Source of the DNA: Candidatus Margulisiibacteriota bacterium
GTDB taxonomy: Bacteria > Margulisbacteria > WOR-1 > O2-12-FULL-45-9 > XYB2-FULL-48-7
DNA length: 64,000 nucleotides
Reading direction: 5' to 3'
Assembly (NCBI GenBank): GCA_041661965.1
Contig: JBAZTH010000003.1
Coordinates: forward strand, 391,162 to 455,161
Positions 33,238 to 41,374 of this stretch are shown piece by piece. How positions within the stretch are numbered: position 1 is the stretch's first letter; every line of letters starts with the position of its first letter. The notes under the pieces are model-generated. The model was given only the letters and a program-made list of their open reading frames with translations, ran no database searches and was not told where the DNA came from. The translations under genes were made by a program, and so were the position numbers.

Positions 33238-35687
33238 GGGCGGTCATACTGGCCGGTGGGCTAGGGACAAGGCTTCATCCGCTGACGGTTAATCTGCCGA
33301 AGCCGATGGTCCCGGTCATTAACCAGCCGTTGATGCAGTATGCCCTGCGTCATCTGAAGGAAAATGGTTTCGGCGAGATCACCGCCATGCTTTACCATCA
33401 GCCGGAGATCATAAAAAACTATTTTGGAGACGGGGGGAAGTTCGGCGTCAAACTCTCATACCTGGAGGCCAAAGAGGACCTCGGCACCGCCGGCGCGGTC
33501 CGTTTGGCGGCGGTTAACTTTGACGACACTTTCCTGGTCAGCAGCGCCGACGTCCTCACCGATTTTGATCTTACGGCGGCGGTCGACTTCCACCGGGCGA
33601 AAAAATCGCAAGCGACCCTGGTCTTGACCCGGGTGAAAAATCCGGTCCAATACGGGATCGTCATTCTCAATAAAGACGGCAGCGTCAAACATTTCCTCGA
33701 AAAACCTTCTCCGAGCGAGATCTTTTCCGATACGGTCAATTGCGGGATCTACATCCTGGAACCCGAAGTCATGGCCCTGATCCCGCCCGGGCGACCGTTC
33801 GACTTCAGCCTCGATCTTTTTCCTTTGTTGTTAAGTAAGGGGATCCCGCTTTTTGGTTACATCGCGGAGGGCCGTTGGAAGGATATCGGCAGTCTTTATG
33901 AATACGGCATGGCGACGGCCGATATCTTGAAAGAGGATGAACAGTTGATCGATAAAAGCGCTCGGGTCGCCGGTTCGGTGAAAAAGAACAAAATCGTGGT
34001 CGTCGGCGCCGGCTCGTTTGTGGCCGACGGCGCGGTGTTGGAAAACGTTTGTATCGGCCGCAACTGCCAGATCGGCCATAATACGGTCTTGCGTTATGTG
34101 GTTCTTTGGGATAACGTGATCCTCGGCAATGAAGTGCATTGCGATCAGACGATCATTGGCCGGGGGGCCGTGATCGGCGATGGGAGCTTGATCGAAGAAG
34201 GGGTCGTCATCGGCGACGAATGCATGATCGGCAAGGAAACCAACATTAAACCTTACGTCAAGATCTGGCCGAAAAAGGTGATCGAAGAAGGGGCGACCGT
34301 TTCGCGGTCGATGGTTTGGCGCGAGCGCTGGAAAAAAGGGATCTTCGGACCGTTCGGCGTCAACGGCCTTTGCAATGTCGAGATAACTCCCGAATTCGCG
34401 GCGACCCTGGGGGCCGCCTACGGTTCGACCCTGGGGAAGGGTTCGCAGATCAGCACCTCCCGCGATTCCCATCCCGCCTCCCGGATGATCTACCGGGCGC
34501 TTCTCTCCGGCGTCCTTTCGGCCGGGGTCGACGTCTCCGATCTGGAAATGATCCCGATCCCGGTCAATCGCTACGAACTGAAAGCGCTGAAGAACCGGGG
34601 AGGCTTTCACGTCCGCAAATCGCCTTATGACAATAACGTGATCGACATTAAATTCTTTGACGAGAACGGGATGGACCTGGCTTCGACCAGGGAAAAGAAA
34701 ATTGAACGGCTCTTCTTCAGCGAAGAATTTACCCGCGCCGACATCAGTGAGGTCGGTGAACTTTCTTTTCCGTTCCACCGGGTGACCGAATATTACAAGG
34801 ACGGAATGATCAGCGCTCTGGACAAGGAGCTGATCCGCAACGCTAATCTGCGGGTGGTGGTCGATTACGCCTATAGTTCGGCGTCGCAGATCTTTCCTTC
34901 GATCCTGGGGGAACTGGGGATCGACGTTATCGCCCTTAATGCCCACATTGACGAGACCAAGATCACCAAAAGCAAGGCGATGTTCGACAAGGAATTGTCG
35001 CAGCTCTCCCAGATCGTGAAATCGCTCAACGCCGACCTTGGGATCATGCTCGATACCGGCGCGGAAAAGGTCTTTCTCTGCGACGAAAAGGGACGGATCC
35101 TGGACGGCGACCTGGAACTCGCGGTGATGACGATCCTGATGTGCCGCGGCCGACCGGGGGGGCAGATCGCGGTCCCGGTCAAAGCCAGCCGGGTGATCGA
35201 CGAACTGGCTGGTAAATACGGCGTTCAAGTGGTCAGGACCCGGACCAGCGTCCGGGCGATGATGGAGAAATGCCAGAAGGGGAACACTTATTTCTTCGGC
35301 GAGACCCTGGGCGGCTTTATTTTCCCCGGGTTCCAATGCGCCTTTGACGCGATGTTCACTTCGGTGAAGTTGATCGAGATCCTGGCCAAACAACGGGTCA
35401 AGCTTTCGGCCGTGGCCGATGAAGTCCCGAAGATCAGGATGTATTCCAAGGAGATCTCCTGCGCCGCCGAGAACAAAGGAAAGGTCCTCCGCTCGATCGT
35501 CGACGGGATCGGCGAGGCGGAAGTTGACCTGACCGACGGCGTCAAGGTCTTTCACGGGCAGGATTGGGTCCTGATCCTGCCGGACCCGGTCCGGCCGGTC
35601 ATCAATATCTACGCTGAAGCCGATCGGGACGACCAGGCGCAAAAATTGGCCGAACGGTACATTGAAAGGATTGATGCCGTCCTATGA
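33234..35687 (+). CDS. Nucleotidyltransferase - beta-helix - phosphomannomutase-like fusion
   Basis: The 817-residue protein starts with a sugar-nucleotidyltransferase domain (GGLGTRLHPLTVNLPKP, about 1-230), continues with a left-handed beta-helix (about 250-370) and ends with a phosphohexomutase-like part (about 385-817). The mutase phosphoserine loop TASHNP is replaced by VRKSPYDNNVID; only the serine is kept. Homologues are annotated as mannose-1-phosphate guanylyltransferases, but between a branching enzyme and glycogen synthase it may make ADP- or GDP-glucose. No separate glgC is present. Four-base overlaps on both sides indicate coupled translation. Confidence 0.88.
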   Translation: MRAVILAGGLGTRLHPLTVNLPKPMVPVINQPLMQYALRHLKENGFGEITAMLYHQPEIIKNYFGDGGKFGVKLSYLEAKEDLGTAGAVRLAAVNFDDTFLVSSADVLTDFDLTAAVDFHRAKKSQATLVLTRVKNPVQYGIVILNKDGSVKHFLEKPSPSEIFSDTVNCGIYILEPEVMALIPPGRPFDFSLDLFPLLLSKGIPLFGYIAEGRWKDIGSLYEYGMATADILKEDEQLIDKSARVAGSVKKNKIVVVGAGSFVADGAVLENVCIGRNCQIGHNTVLRYVVLWDNVILGNEVHCDQTIIGRGAVIGDGSLIEEGVVIGDECMIGKETNIKPYVKIWPKKVIEEGATVSRSMVWRERWKKGIFGPFGVNGLCNVEITPEFAATLGAAYGSTLGKGSQISTSRDSHPASRMIYRALLSGVLSAGVDVSDLEMIPIPVNRYELKALKNRGGFHVRKSPYDNNVIDIKFFDENGMDLASTREKKIERLFFSEEFTRADISEVGELSFPFHRVTEYYKDGMISALDKELIRNANLRVVVDYAYSSASQIFPSILGELGIDVIALNAHIDETKITKSKAMFDKELSQLSQIVKSLNADLGIMLDTGAEKVFLCDEKGRILDGDLELAVMTILMCRGRPGGQIAVPVKASRVIDELAGKYGVQVVRTRTSVRAMMEKCQKGNTYFFGETLGGFIFPGFQCAFDAMFTSVKLIEILAKQRVKLSAVADEVPKIRMYSKEISCAAENKGKVLRSIVDGIGEAEVDLTDGVKVFHGQDWVLILPDPVRPVINIYAEADRDDQAQKLAERYIERIDAVL

Positions 35688-37117
35688 AGATCTTTTATAT
35701 CTCTTCGGAGGTCGTGCCGTTCGCTAAGACCGGCGGCTTGGCCGATGTGGCCGGCGCCCTTCCCAAGGCCTTGAAAACCATCGGTCACGATGTTCGGATT
35801 TTCATGCCGCGTTATAAGGCGGTCGATCAGGAAAAATATGATTTAAAAAAGATCGCGCCACAGATCTTTGAAGGGCGAATTCCCGGCACTGAAGTGATTG
35901 TTTATTTTTTCGATGATCCGACGTTCTTTGGCCGGCGCGAAGGTCTTTATCAGCTCAAAGGGGTCGATTACGAGGATAATCTGGAGCGATTTTCCGCTTT
36001 TTGCGCCGCCGCCCTCCCATTCCTTAAAACACTGAACTGGCGGCCGGATATTATTCATTGTAATGATTGGCAATCAGCTTTGGTCCTTGCCCACCTAAAG
36101 AACCTCTCCCGCGACGACCCATTTTTTGCCCGGACCGCGACCGTTTATTCGGTCCACAACATGGCTTATCTGGGTCTTTTTCCAAAAGAAAAACTGGCGG
36201 TGACCGGTCTGGGTAAAGAGGTCTTTAAACAAGACGGCCTTGAATTTTGGGGCCAGATCGCCCTGACCAAGGCCGGCTTTGTTTACGCCGACGTTATCAA
36301 CACCGTTTCCGAAACTTATGCCAAGGAGATCCAAACGCCCGAATACGGCGCCGGATTGGACGGGCTCCTGCGTGCCCGCGCCAGGGATGTTTTTGGTATC
36401 ATTAACGGGATCGATTATGAGATCTGGAACCCGGCGACCGATAAGAATATCGTTAAACGTTATAGTCCGGCGACGATCTTCCTGAAAGCCGAAAATAAAT
36501 TGGAGCTGCAGCGCCAAAACAAACTTCCGGAGAACAAAGAGATTCCGATCATCGGCCTGGTCACCAGGCTGGCGGACCAGAAAGGTTTTGATATTTTTTC
36601 CGCCGCGCTTGATGAGATCATGGCGCTTGGCTGCCAGGTGGTGATCCTGGGGACCGGCGATCAGAAGTATCATGAGCTTCTTTTACGGGAGCAAGCCCGT
36701 TTTCCGGAGAAGATCGCCGTCAACCTGACCTTTGACGCCTTGCTGGCGGAATTGATCTATGCCGGCGCCGACATGTTCCTGATGCCGAGCCTTTACGAGC
36801 CGTGCGGCCTGGGCCAGCTGATCAGTTTTAAATATGGGACGATTCCGATCGTCCGGCGGACCGGCGGGTTGGCCGACACGGTTGGCGATTTCGATCCGGT
36901 CATCGGCAAGGGAGAAGGTTTTGTTTTTGCGCAATACAGCGCCGCCGCTCTGATCGACGCGGTCAAAAGGGCGCTCGGGGCTTATCAGAAAAAAGAGTTA
37001 TGGGAGACCCTGCAAAAGCGGGTCATGAACCTTGATTATTCCTGGGATGCTTCGGCCAAAAAATATGTTTCGCTCTACATGAAGGCGTTAAAGAAGGTCG
37101 GGATCGCCGCGTTATAA
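35684..37117 (+). CDS. glgA: Glycogen synthase GlgA (GT5)
   Basis: The 477-residue protein is a GT5 glycogen/starch synthase. The N-terminal KTGGLADVAGALP motif binds the glucose donor. The C-terminal Rossmann domain includes RLADQKGFD and the EPCGLGQL segment with the catalytic Glu. It elongates alpha-1,4 glucan from an ADP-glucose-type donor. It is the last gene of the operon, coupled by a four-base overlap to the nucleotidyltransferase fusion that probably supplies its donor. It ends three bases before the stop of a convergent gene. Confidence 0.95.
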   Translation: MKIFYISSEVVPFAKTGGLADVAGALPKALKTIGHDVRIFMPRYKAVDQEKYDLKKIAPQIFEGRIPGTEVIVYFFDDPTFFGRREGLYQLKGVDYEDNLERFSAFCAAALPFLKTLNWRPDIIHCNDWQSALVLAHLKNLSRDDPFFARTATVYSVHNMAYLGLFPKEKLAVTGLGKEVFKQDGLEFWGQIALTKAGFVYADVINTVSETYAKEIQTPEYGAGLDGLLRARARDVFGIINGIDYEIWNPATDKNIVKRYSPATIFLKAENKLELQRQNKLPENKEIPIIGLVTRLADQKGFDIFSAALDEIMALGCQVVILGTGDQKYHELLLREQARFPEKIAVNLTFDALLAELIYAGADMFLMPSLYEPCGLGQLISFKYGTIPIVRRTGGLADTVGDFDPVIGKGEGFVFAQYSAAALIDAVKRALGAYQKKELWETLQKRVMNLDYSWDASAKKYVSLYMKALKKVGIAAL

Positions 37118-37120
37118 AAA

Positions 37121-37897
37121 TTAAGGGGCGGTCGGATATTCTCGATCGAAAATATTATTTTGCAAAGAAAAGTATTTAGCCGTCAGGCTTGGCGACTTTT
37201 TTGCTTCTTCCGGAGTGTTCGGCTGTTTACAGCCGCTTAAAAAGTAGTCGCGATCGAGCACGAAACTGGCAAAATGATAGGCGAAGTCCTCTTTGGCTTC
37301 TTTTAAAGCGGAAACATGAACCTCTTTTGGATAATAGCTGTAAATCAAGAGAAAATCATTTTCAGTAAGATTTTTGCGCGTGCCGTCATGATTAAAAGAG
37401 ATTGTTTCGAATCCCCCCCGGTCGCAGACGTTATCCCAGGCGTCATGGCCGACTTCGTGGAGCAGGGAATATTCCCAGTAATGCGGGACTCCCGGCGTTA
37501 CCGGTACGGGCTCTTTTTCCTGCCCAAACCAATTGGTGCTGATATTAATAACGCAGGATCTTGAAGAATTCCCGTTGGACGAATCAATGATGGTGCAAAC
37601 ATGTTCAGCCGCCGCGCCGGGGGTGAGCAGGTTTAGAGTAAAAACTATTTCTTTCACGCTTTGATACGAGCAGGAGGGGATGGCGCGGAGTAATTCATTG
37701 GTTCTGTTAGTGAGATAAGCTTGATGGGCTTGGAATGCCGGGTCGGCGACGGTAATCATTACGCTGGCGGCCGGACACTCCATCTTTTTTAAGTTGAGAC
37801 ATTCATCTGGTTTGATCACTTCTCCCGCGCAACCATTAATCGCCAGAGGGAGGGCCATAAATTTGGCCGTTCTAAACATGATATTCGAGATCCTCAT
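37121..37897 (-). CDS. Putative secreted zinc-metallopeptidase-like lipoprotein (HEVGH)
   Basis: I do not recognise a named family. The 258-residue protein has an N-terminal hydrophobic segment ending in INGC, a possible lipobox, preceded by basic residues. The centre carries HEVGHDAW (near residue 147), a zincin HExxH motif. About 55 residues later KEDFAYHF provides a likely third zinc ligand of the gluzincin type. Several further cysteines suggest disulfides in an exported protein. The gene is less GC-rich than its neighbours. It is convergent with glgA and divergent from yebC. The peptidase activity is inferred from the motif only. Confidence 0.65.
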   Translation of the reverse strand: MRISNIMFRTAKFMALPLAINGCAGEVIKPDECLNLKKMECPAASVMITVADPAFQAHQAYLTNRTNELLRAIPSCSYQSVKEIVFTLNLLTPGAAAEHVCTIIDSSNGNSSRSCVINISTNWFGQEKEPVPVTPGVPHYWEYSLLHEVGHDAWDNVCDRGGFETISFNHDGTRKNLTENDFLLIYSYYPKEVHVSALKEAKEDFAYHFASFVLDRDYFLSGCKQPNTPEEAKKSPSLTAKYFSLQNNIFDREYPTAP

Positions 37898-37927
37898 GTT
37901 ATATTATCGTTGGAAAACCGAGAAAAT

Positions 37928-37956
37928 TTCAATTTCACTGTAAATTATGATAAGAT
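37928..37956 (+). promoter_or_regulatory. yebC promoter (near-leaderless)
   Basis: TTCAAT (37928-37933), a 17-bp spacer, then TGA plus TAAGAT (37951-37956). The ATG at 37966 follows 9 nt later without a ribosome binding site. Confidence 0.5.
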
Positions 37957-37965
37957 AAATACAAC

Positions 37966-38706
37966 ATGTCAGGACATTCTAAATGGGCCACGATCAAAAG
38001 GTCAAAAGCCAAGACCGATTCCGCCAGGGGGAAGGTCTTTACCAAGATCATCAGGGAAATAACGACCGCCGCCAAGACCGGCGGGGGAGATCCGGACGCT
38101 AATCCAAGGCTCCGCCTATCGATCGATAAGGCCAAAGCGGCCAATATGCCCAAGGATAATATTGAAAGGGCGATCGAAAAAGGGGTTGGCGGAGGCGGTG
38201 CCGCCATGGAAGAACTGACCTATGAAGGGTTTGGCCCAGGCGGGTTCGCGATCATCGTTAACGTCATGACCGACAACCGGAACCGGGCGGCCGGTGAGAT
38301 CCGCAATCTTTTTGACAAGCACGGCGGCAACCTTGGCTCGTCCGGAAGCGTTGCCTACCAGTTCAATCGCCGGGGAAGCATAGTTTTCGAAAAGGTCGGG
38401 CTCGATGAAGATACCCTGACCATGACCGCCATCGATGCCGGAGCGGAAGATATCTTGTCCGAAGATAAAACGGTGGAAGTCCTGACCACTCCGGATAACT
38501 TTGAAAAGGTTAAAAATGCCCTCCAAGCAGGTGGGTTTAAACCGGTCCAGGCTGAAATAGCCATGATCCCGACGACCACGGTCAAACTGACTGGCGAGCC
38601 AGCCCAAAAAGCGCTTAAATTGGTCAGCTTATTGGAAGATCATGATGATGTCCAGGAAGTTTTCACTAATTTCGATATTGACGAAGAAGAAATGGAAACT
38701 AAGTAA
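37966..38706 (+). CDS. yebC: YebC/PmpR-family protein
   Basis: The 246-residue protein matches the YebC/TACO1 family over its whole length, starting MSGHSKWATIKRSKAKTD and containing the conserved glycine-rich GGGGA segment near residue 78. Family members act as transcription regulators or help ribosomes pass proline-rich stretches; the sequence does not decide between these roles. No ribosome binding site is seen, and the start lies 9 nt below a -10 box. It is a single gene followed by its own downstream promoter. Confidence 0.95.
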   Translation: MSGHSKWATIKRSKAKTDSARGKVFTKIIREITTAAKTGGGDPDANPRLRLSIDKAKAANMPKDNIERAIEKGVGGGGAAMEELTYEGFGPGGFAIIVNVMTDNRNRAAGEIRNLFDKHGGNLGSSGSVAYQFNRRGSIVFEKVGLDEDTLTMTAIDAGAEDILSEDKTVEVLTTPDNFEKVKNALQAGGFKPVQAEIAMIPTTTVKLTGEPAQKALKLVSLLEDHDDVQEVFTNFDIDEEEMETK

Positions 38707-38719
38707 GAACGCTTTTTTA

Positions 38720-38728
38720 TGCTAAAAT
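38720..38728 (+). promoter_or_regulatory. Extended -10 promoter of the PHP gene (leaderless type)
   Basis: TGC plus TAAAAT (38723-38728), with the ATG only 6 nt downstream. No clear -35 box. The 11-base TATGCTAAAAT is identical to the thyX promoter core. Confidence 0.6.
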
Positions 38729-38734
38729 AACTCC

Positions 38735-39445
38735 ATGAAGTACGTTGCCGATCTTCACCTTCATACCATCTCTTCCGGTCACGCTTATTCGACCCTGGAA
38801 GAATACGCCGCCCGAGCGAAAAAAATTGGCCTCAAGTCCTTTGCCTTGACCGACCATGGTCCGGCGATGCCCGGCGGGCCGCACCTCTATTATTTTGCCA
38901 ACCTGAAAATGGTCCCCGAGAAGATCAACGGGGTCCGGATCTTCCGCGGCTGTGAAGCCAACGTTATCAACGCCGACGGAGGGATCGACCTGCCGGAGTT
39001 CGAGCAGAGCGGCCTGGAGATCATCATTGCCAGTATGCATCCCAGGGTTGGCTACGAGAGCCATGGAGAAGAGAAAAATACCGAAGTCCTGATCAAAACG
39101 ATGGTTCGTAATCCCCGCGTTAATATACTCGGCCATATCGGCAATCCCAAGTTTCCGGTCAATATTCCGGCGGTCTGTGCCGCCGCCAAAGAGCGCCGGG
39201 TTCTGATCGAACTGAACAACAGTTCCGTTGTTAGCCGGCCCGGTTCCTGGGAAAAATGTCTCGAAGCGGCCCGGGAGGTCAAACGGCTCGACTGGCTGGT
39301 TGCTCTGGGGACCGATTCTCATTTTTCAACAATGTTGGGTGATTTTAAAAAGGTGGAAGAGCTGATCAAAGCGGCTGGCCTTTCTGACAAGCATGTGGTC
39401 AATACCTCCTTCGAGAAGATCGAAAAGTATTTATTAAAACGATGA
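38735..39445 (+). CDS. PHP-domain phosphoesterase (YcdX-like)
   Basis: The 236-residue protein is a single PHP domain. Metal ligands appear in DLHLHT at the N-terminus, ALTDHGP near residue 45, a Glu in GCEANV, HPRVGYE-type and NILGHIGN histidines, and a C-terminal GTDSHF. This pattern fits YcdX-like trinuclear-metal phosphatases or histidinol-phosphatase relatives. The natural substrate cannot be read from the sequence. The ATG is 6 nt below an extended -10 box. The stop overlaps the MGMT-family gene by four bases. Confidence 0.85.
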   Translation: MKYVADLHLHTISSGHAYSTLEEYAARAKKIGLKSFALTDHGPAMPGGPHLYYFANLKMVPEKINGVRIFRGCEANVINADGGIDLPEFEQSGLEIIIASMHPRVGYESHGEEKNTEVLIKTMVRNPRVNILGHIGNPKFPVNIPAVCAAAKERRVLIELNNSSVVSRPGSWEKCLEAAREVKRLDWLVALGTDSHFSTMLGDFKKVEELIKAAGLSDKHVVNTSFEKIEKYLLKR

Positions 39446-39705
39446 ACGAGCCAACGGAATTCGAAAAAAAAGTCTATGCCGCCGTGAAGCTGATCCCCAA
39501 AGGGGAGGTCAGGAGCTACGGCTGGGTTGCTCGCCGGATTGGCCGGCCAAAAGCGGCCCGGGCGGTCGGCAACGCCCTCAATAAAAATCCCTTTGCCCCA
39601 GTCGTTCCGTGTCACCGGGTCGTGGCCGCCAACGGTCTTGGCGGGTTTGCCGGCGGGATTAAAGAGAAAATTAGATTATTGAAAATGGAGGGATATAAAA
39701 TGTGA
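39442..39705 (+). CDS. MGMT/Ogt-family protein, DNA-binding domain only
   Basis: The 87-residue protein corresponds to the C-terminal domain of O6-alkylguanine-DNA alkyltransferases and lacks the N-terminal domain. The acceptor cysteine is kept in VPCHRVV, so it is not an ATL protein, in which this cysteine is replaced. The helix-turn-helix with an arginine finger (RAVGNAL) is present. It could repair alkylated DNA in a reduced form or act as a damage sensor. It is coupled to the PHP gene by a four-base overlap. The stop codon lies inside the outer arm of the inverted repeat at 39697. Confidence 0.87.
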   Translation: MNEPTEFEKKVYAAVKLIPKGEVRSYGWVARRIGRPKAARAVGNALNKNPFAPVVPCHRVVAANGLGGFAGGIKEKIRLLKMEGYKM

Positions 39706-39789
39706 TGAAATGTAGGGACAGGGCTTGTCCCTGTCCGCGGACAGCCACAAGGGCTGTCCCTACATTAACGAAACGATATGTCACATTTT
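39697..39789. repeat. Nested inverted-repeat element (TGTAGGGACAG type)
   Basis: Arms of 26 bp (39711-39736 and 39739-39764) pair with four mismatches around a two-base centre, starting TGTAGGGACAG. Outer 9-bp arms, AAAATGTGA (39697-39705) and TCACATTTT (39781-39789), are exact reverse complements. The inner palindrome looks like the dispersed TGTAGGG...CCCTACA repeats known in several bacterial genomes. It fills the gap before hisF and may also act as a terminator structure. Confidence 0.85.
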
Positions 39790-39797
39790 AAAATAGC

Positions 39798-40553
39798 ATG
39801 CTAGCCAAAAGAATAATTCCCTGCCTCGACGTCAAAGAAGGACGGGTCGTCAAAGGGGTCAACTTTGTCGACTTGCGCGACGCCGGCGACCCGGTCGAGC
39901 TGGCCGCCTTCTATGACCAGCAAGGGGCCGACGAATTAGTCTTCCTTGACATTACCGCTTCGTCCGACAAGCGCTACATCATGCTGGAAGTGGTCAAAAA
40001 GGTCGCCGAAAAGATCTACATCCCGTTCACGGTCGGCGGCGGCATTAACGATCTGGAAACGATTCGCGAGATCATCGCTGGTGGGGCCGACAAAGTTTCC
40101 ATTAATACCGCGGCGATCAGGGACCCGTCCTTGATCACGAGAGCAGCGGACAAATTCGGCAGTCAGTGCGTCGTCGTCGCGATCGACGCGAAAAAGAAGG
40201 CCGACCATTGGGAAGTTTTCACTCACGGCGGCAGGACAGCGACCGGCCTCGACGCGGTCGAGTGGGCTAAAAAAGCGGAAAAACTGGGAGCGGGGGAGAT
40301 CCTCCTGACCAGCATGGATCGCGACGGGACCAAGATCGGCTACGACATTGAATTGACCAGGGCGATAGCCGACGCGGTCAAAATACCGGTGATCGCTTCC
40401 GGCGGTGCCGGAACTCTAGGCCATATCTACGAAGCCTTTGTCGACGCGCATGCCGACGCGGCCCTTTTGGCCTCACTGCTCCATTACCGGGAGCTGACGG
40501 TCAAAGAGATCAAAGATTTCGTCGGCGATAAGGGGATAACGGTGCGTAGGTGA
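39798..40553 (+). CDS. hisF: Imidazole glycerol phosphate synthase cyclase subunit HisF
   Basis: The 251-residue (beta/alpha)8 barrel starts RIIPCLDVKEGRVVKGV and ends with the GTDG-equivalent and SGGAGT phosphate-binding loops, with catalytic aspartates in CLDV and TSMDRDGT. HisF makes imidazole glycerol phosphate and AICAR with ammonia from HisH. No hisH or other his gene is near, so the gene is separated from the rest of the pathway. A TAAAAT sequence lies only 3 bp before the ATG, too close for a normal promoter. The stop overlaps the prenyl synthase start (GTGA). Confidence 0.94.
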   Translation: MLAKRIIPCLDVKEGRVVKGVNFVDLRDAGDPVELAAFYDQQGADELVFLDITASSDKRYIMLEVVKKVAEKIYIPFTVGGGINDLETIREIIAGGADKVSINTAAIRDPSLITRAADKFGSQCVVVAIDAKKKADHWEVFTHGGRTATGLDAVEWAKKAEKLGAGEILLTSMDRDGTKIGYDIELTRAIADAVKIPVIASGGAGTLGHIYEAFVDAHADAALLASLLHYRELTVKEIKDFVGDKGITVRR

Positions 40554-41374
40554 AAGAATATTTAATCGCGAAACGCAAATTGGTCGACCAGACGCTTGAC
40601 CGGGCGCTCCCCAAAAAGGGGCATTTAGCCGAAGCGATCCGCTATTCGATCTTTGCCGGCGGCAAGCGCTTCCGCCCGATCCTCTGCCTCGCGACCGCCG
40701 CGGCGTTGGGCGGGAGTGAGAAAAAAGTTTTGCCTTACGCCTGCGCGGTCGAAATGATCCACACTTTCACCCTGATCCATGACGACTTGCCGGCGATGGA
40801 CAATTCCGATTTCCGGAGGGGAAAACCCTCTAACCATAAAGTTTACGGCGAAGCTTTGGCGATCCTGGCCGGGGACGCGTTAAGCGCGCTGGCTTTCAAG
40901 GAGATTGCCGACCAGCCGGCCGCCTTGCTGGAACTATCCACCGCCTTGCTGGAGGTCGTGGCCGGACAAGTCGCCGATATTGAAGCGCCTAACAAACCGC
41001 CGACCGTCAAAGCGATCCGTTCGATCCATAAATGGAAGACGGCCGCGCTGCTCCGTGCCTGCGTTAGGGGGACGGCCTTGATCTGCGGGGCCGAGTCTTC
41101 CGTGATAAAAGATTTGACCAAATACGCGGAACATTTGGGGTTGGCTTTTCAGATCGCCGATGATATCCTGGATACGACCGCCACTAAGAAGCAGTTGGGT
41201 AAACCGGTTCGGGCTGACGTGAAAAAAGGGTACCCGTACTTTTTCGGCCTTGACCGTTCGCAGGAGCTGGCGGCCAGGGAAAAAACGCTGGCGGTCAAAG
41301 CGTTGGACGGTTTCGGGCCAAAAGTCAGAACGCTGGTCGGACTGGCCGGTTATGTCGTGGAGAGGACGTTCTAA
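40550..41374 (+). CDS. Polyprenyl (farnesyl/geranylgeranyl) diphosphate synthase
   Basis: The 274-residue protein has both aspartate-rich motifs of trans-prenyl synthases: HDDLPAMDN (first, near residue 82) and QIADDILD (second, near 205), plus GGKRFRP at the N-terminus. It condenses isopentenyl diphosphate with allylic diphosphates for quinone, carrier lipid or carotenoid synthesis. Product length is not certain, although the small residues before the first motif fit C15-C20. It starts with GTG overlapping the hisF stop by four bases and is followed by trpE with a one-base overlap. Confidence 0.9.
   Translation: MKEYLIAKRKLVDQTLDRALPKKGHLAEAIRYSIFAGGKRFRPILCLATAAALGGSEKKVLPYACAVEMIHTFTLIHDDLPAMDNSDFRRGKPSNHKVYGEALAILAGDALSALAFKEIADQPAALLELSTALLEVVAGQVADIEAPNKPPTVKAIRSIHKWKTAALLRACVRGTALICGAESSVIKDLTKYAEHLGLAFQIADDILDTTATKKQLGKPVRADVKKGYPYFFGLDRSQELAAREKTLAVKALDGFGPKVRTLVGLAGYVVERTF

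Noticed and set aside
33831..35642. 603-residue minus-strand open frame opposite the nucleotidyltransferase-mutase gene
   Set aside because: It is antisense to a gene with clear domains. Its translation is low-complexity, rich in His, Asp and Arg, and has no recognisable domain.
39789..39798. TAAAAT as a leaderless promoter for hisF
   Set aside because: Only 3 bp separate the hexamer from the ATG, so transcription would begin inside the gene.
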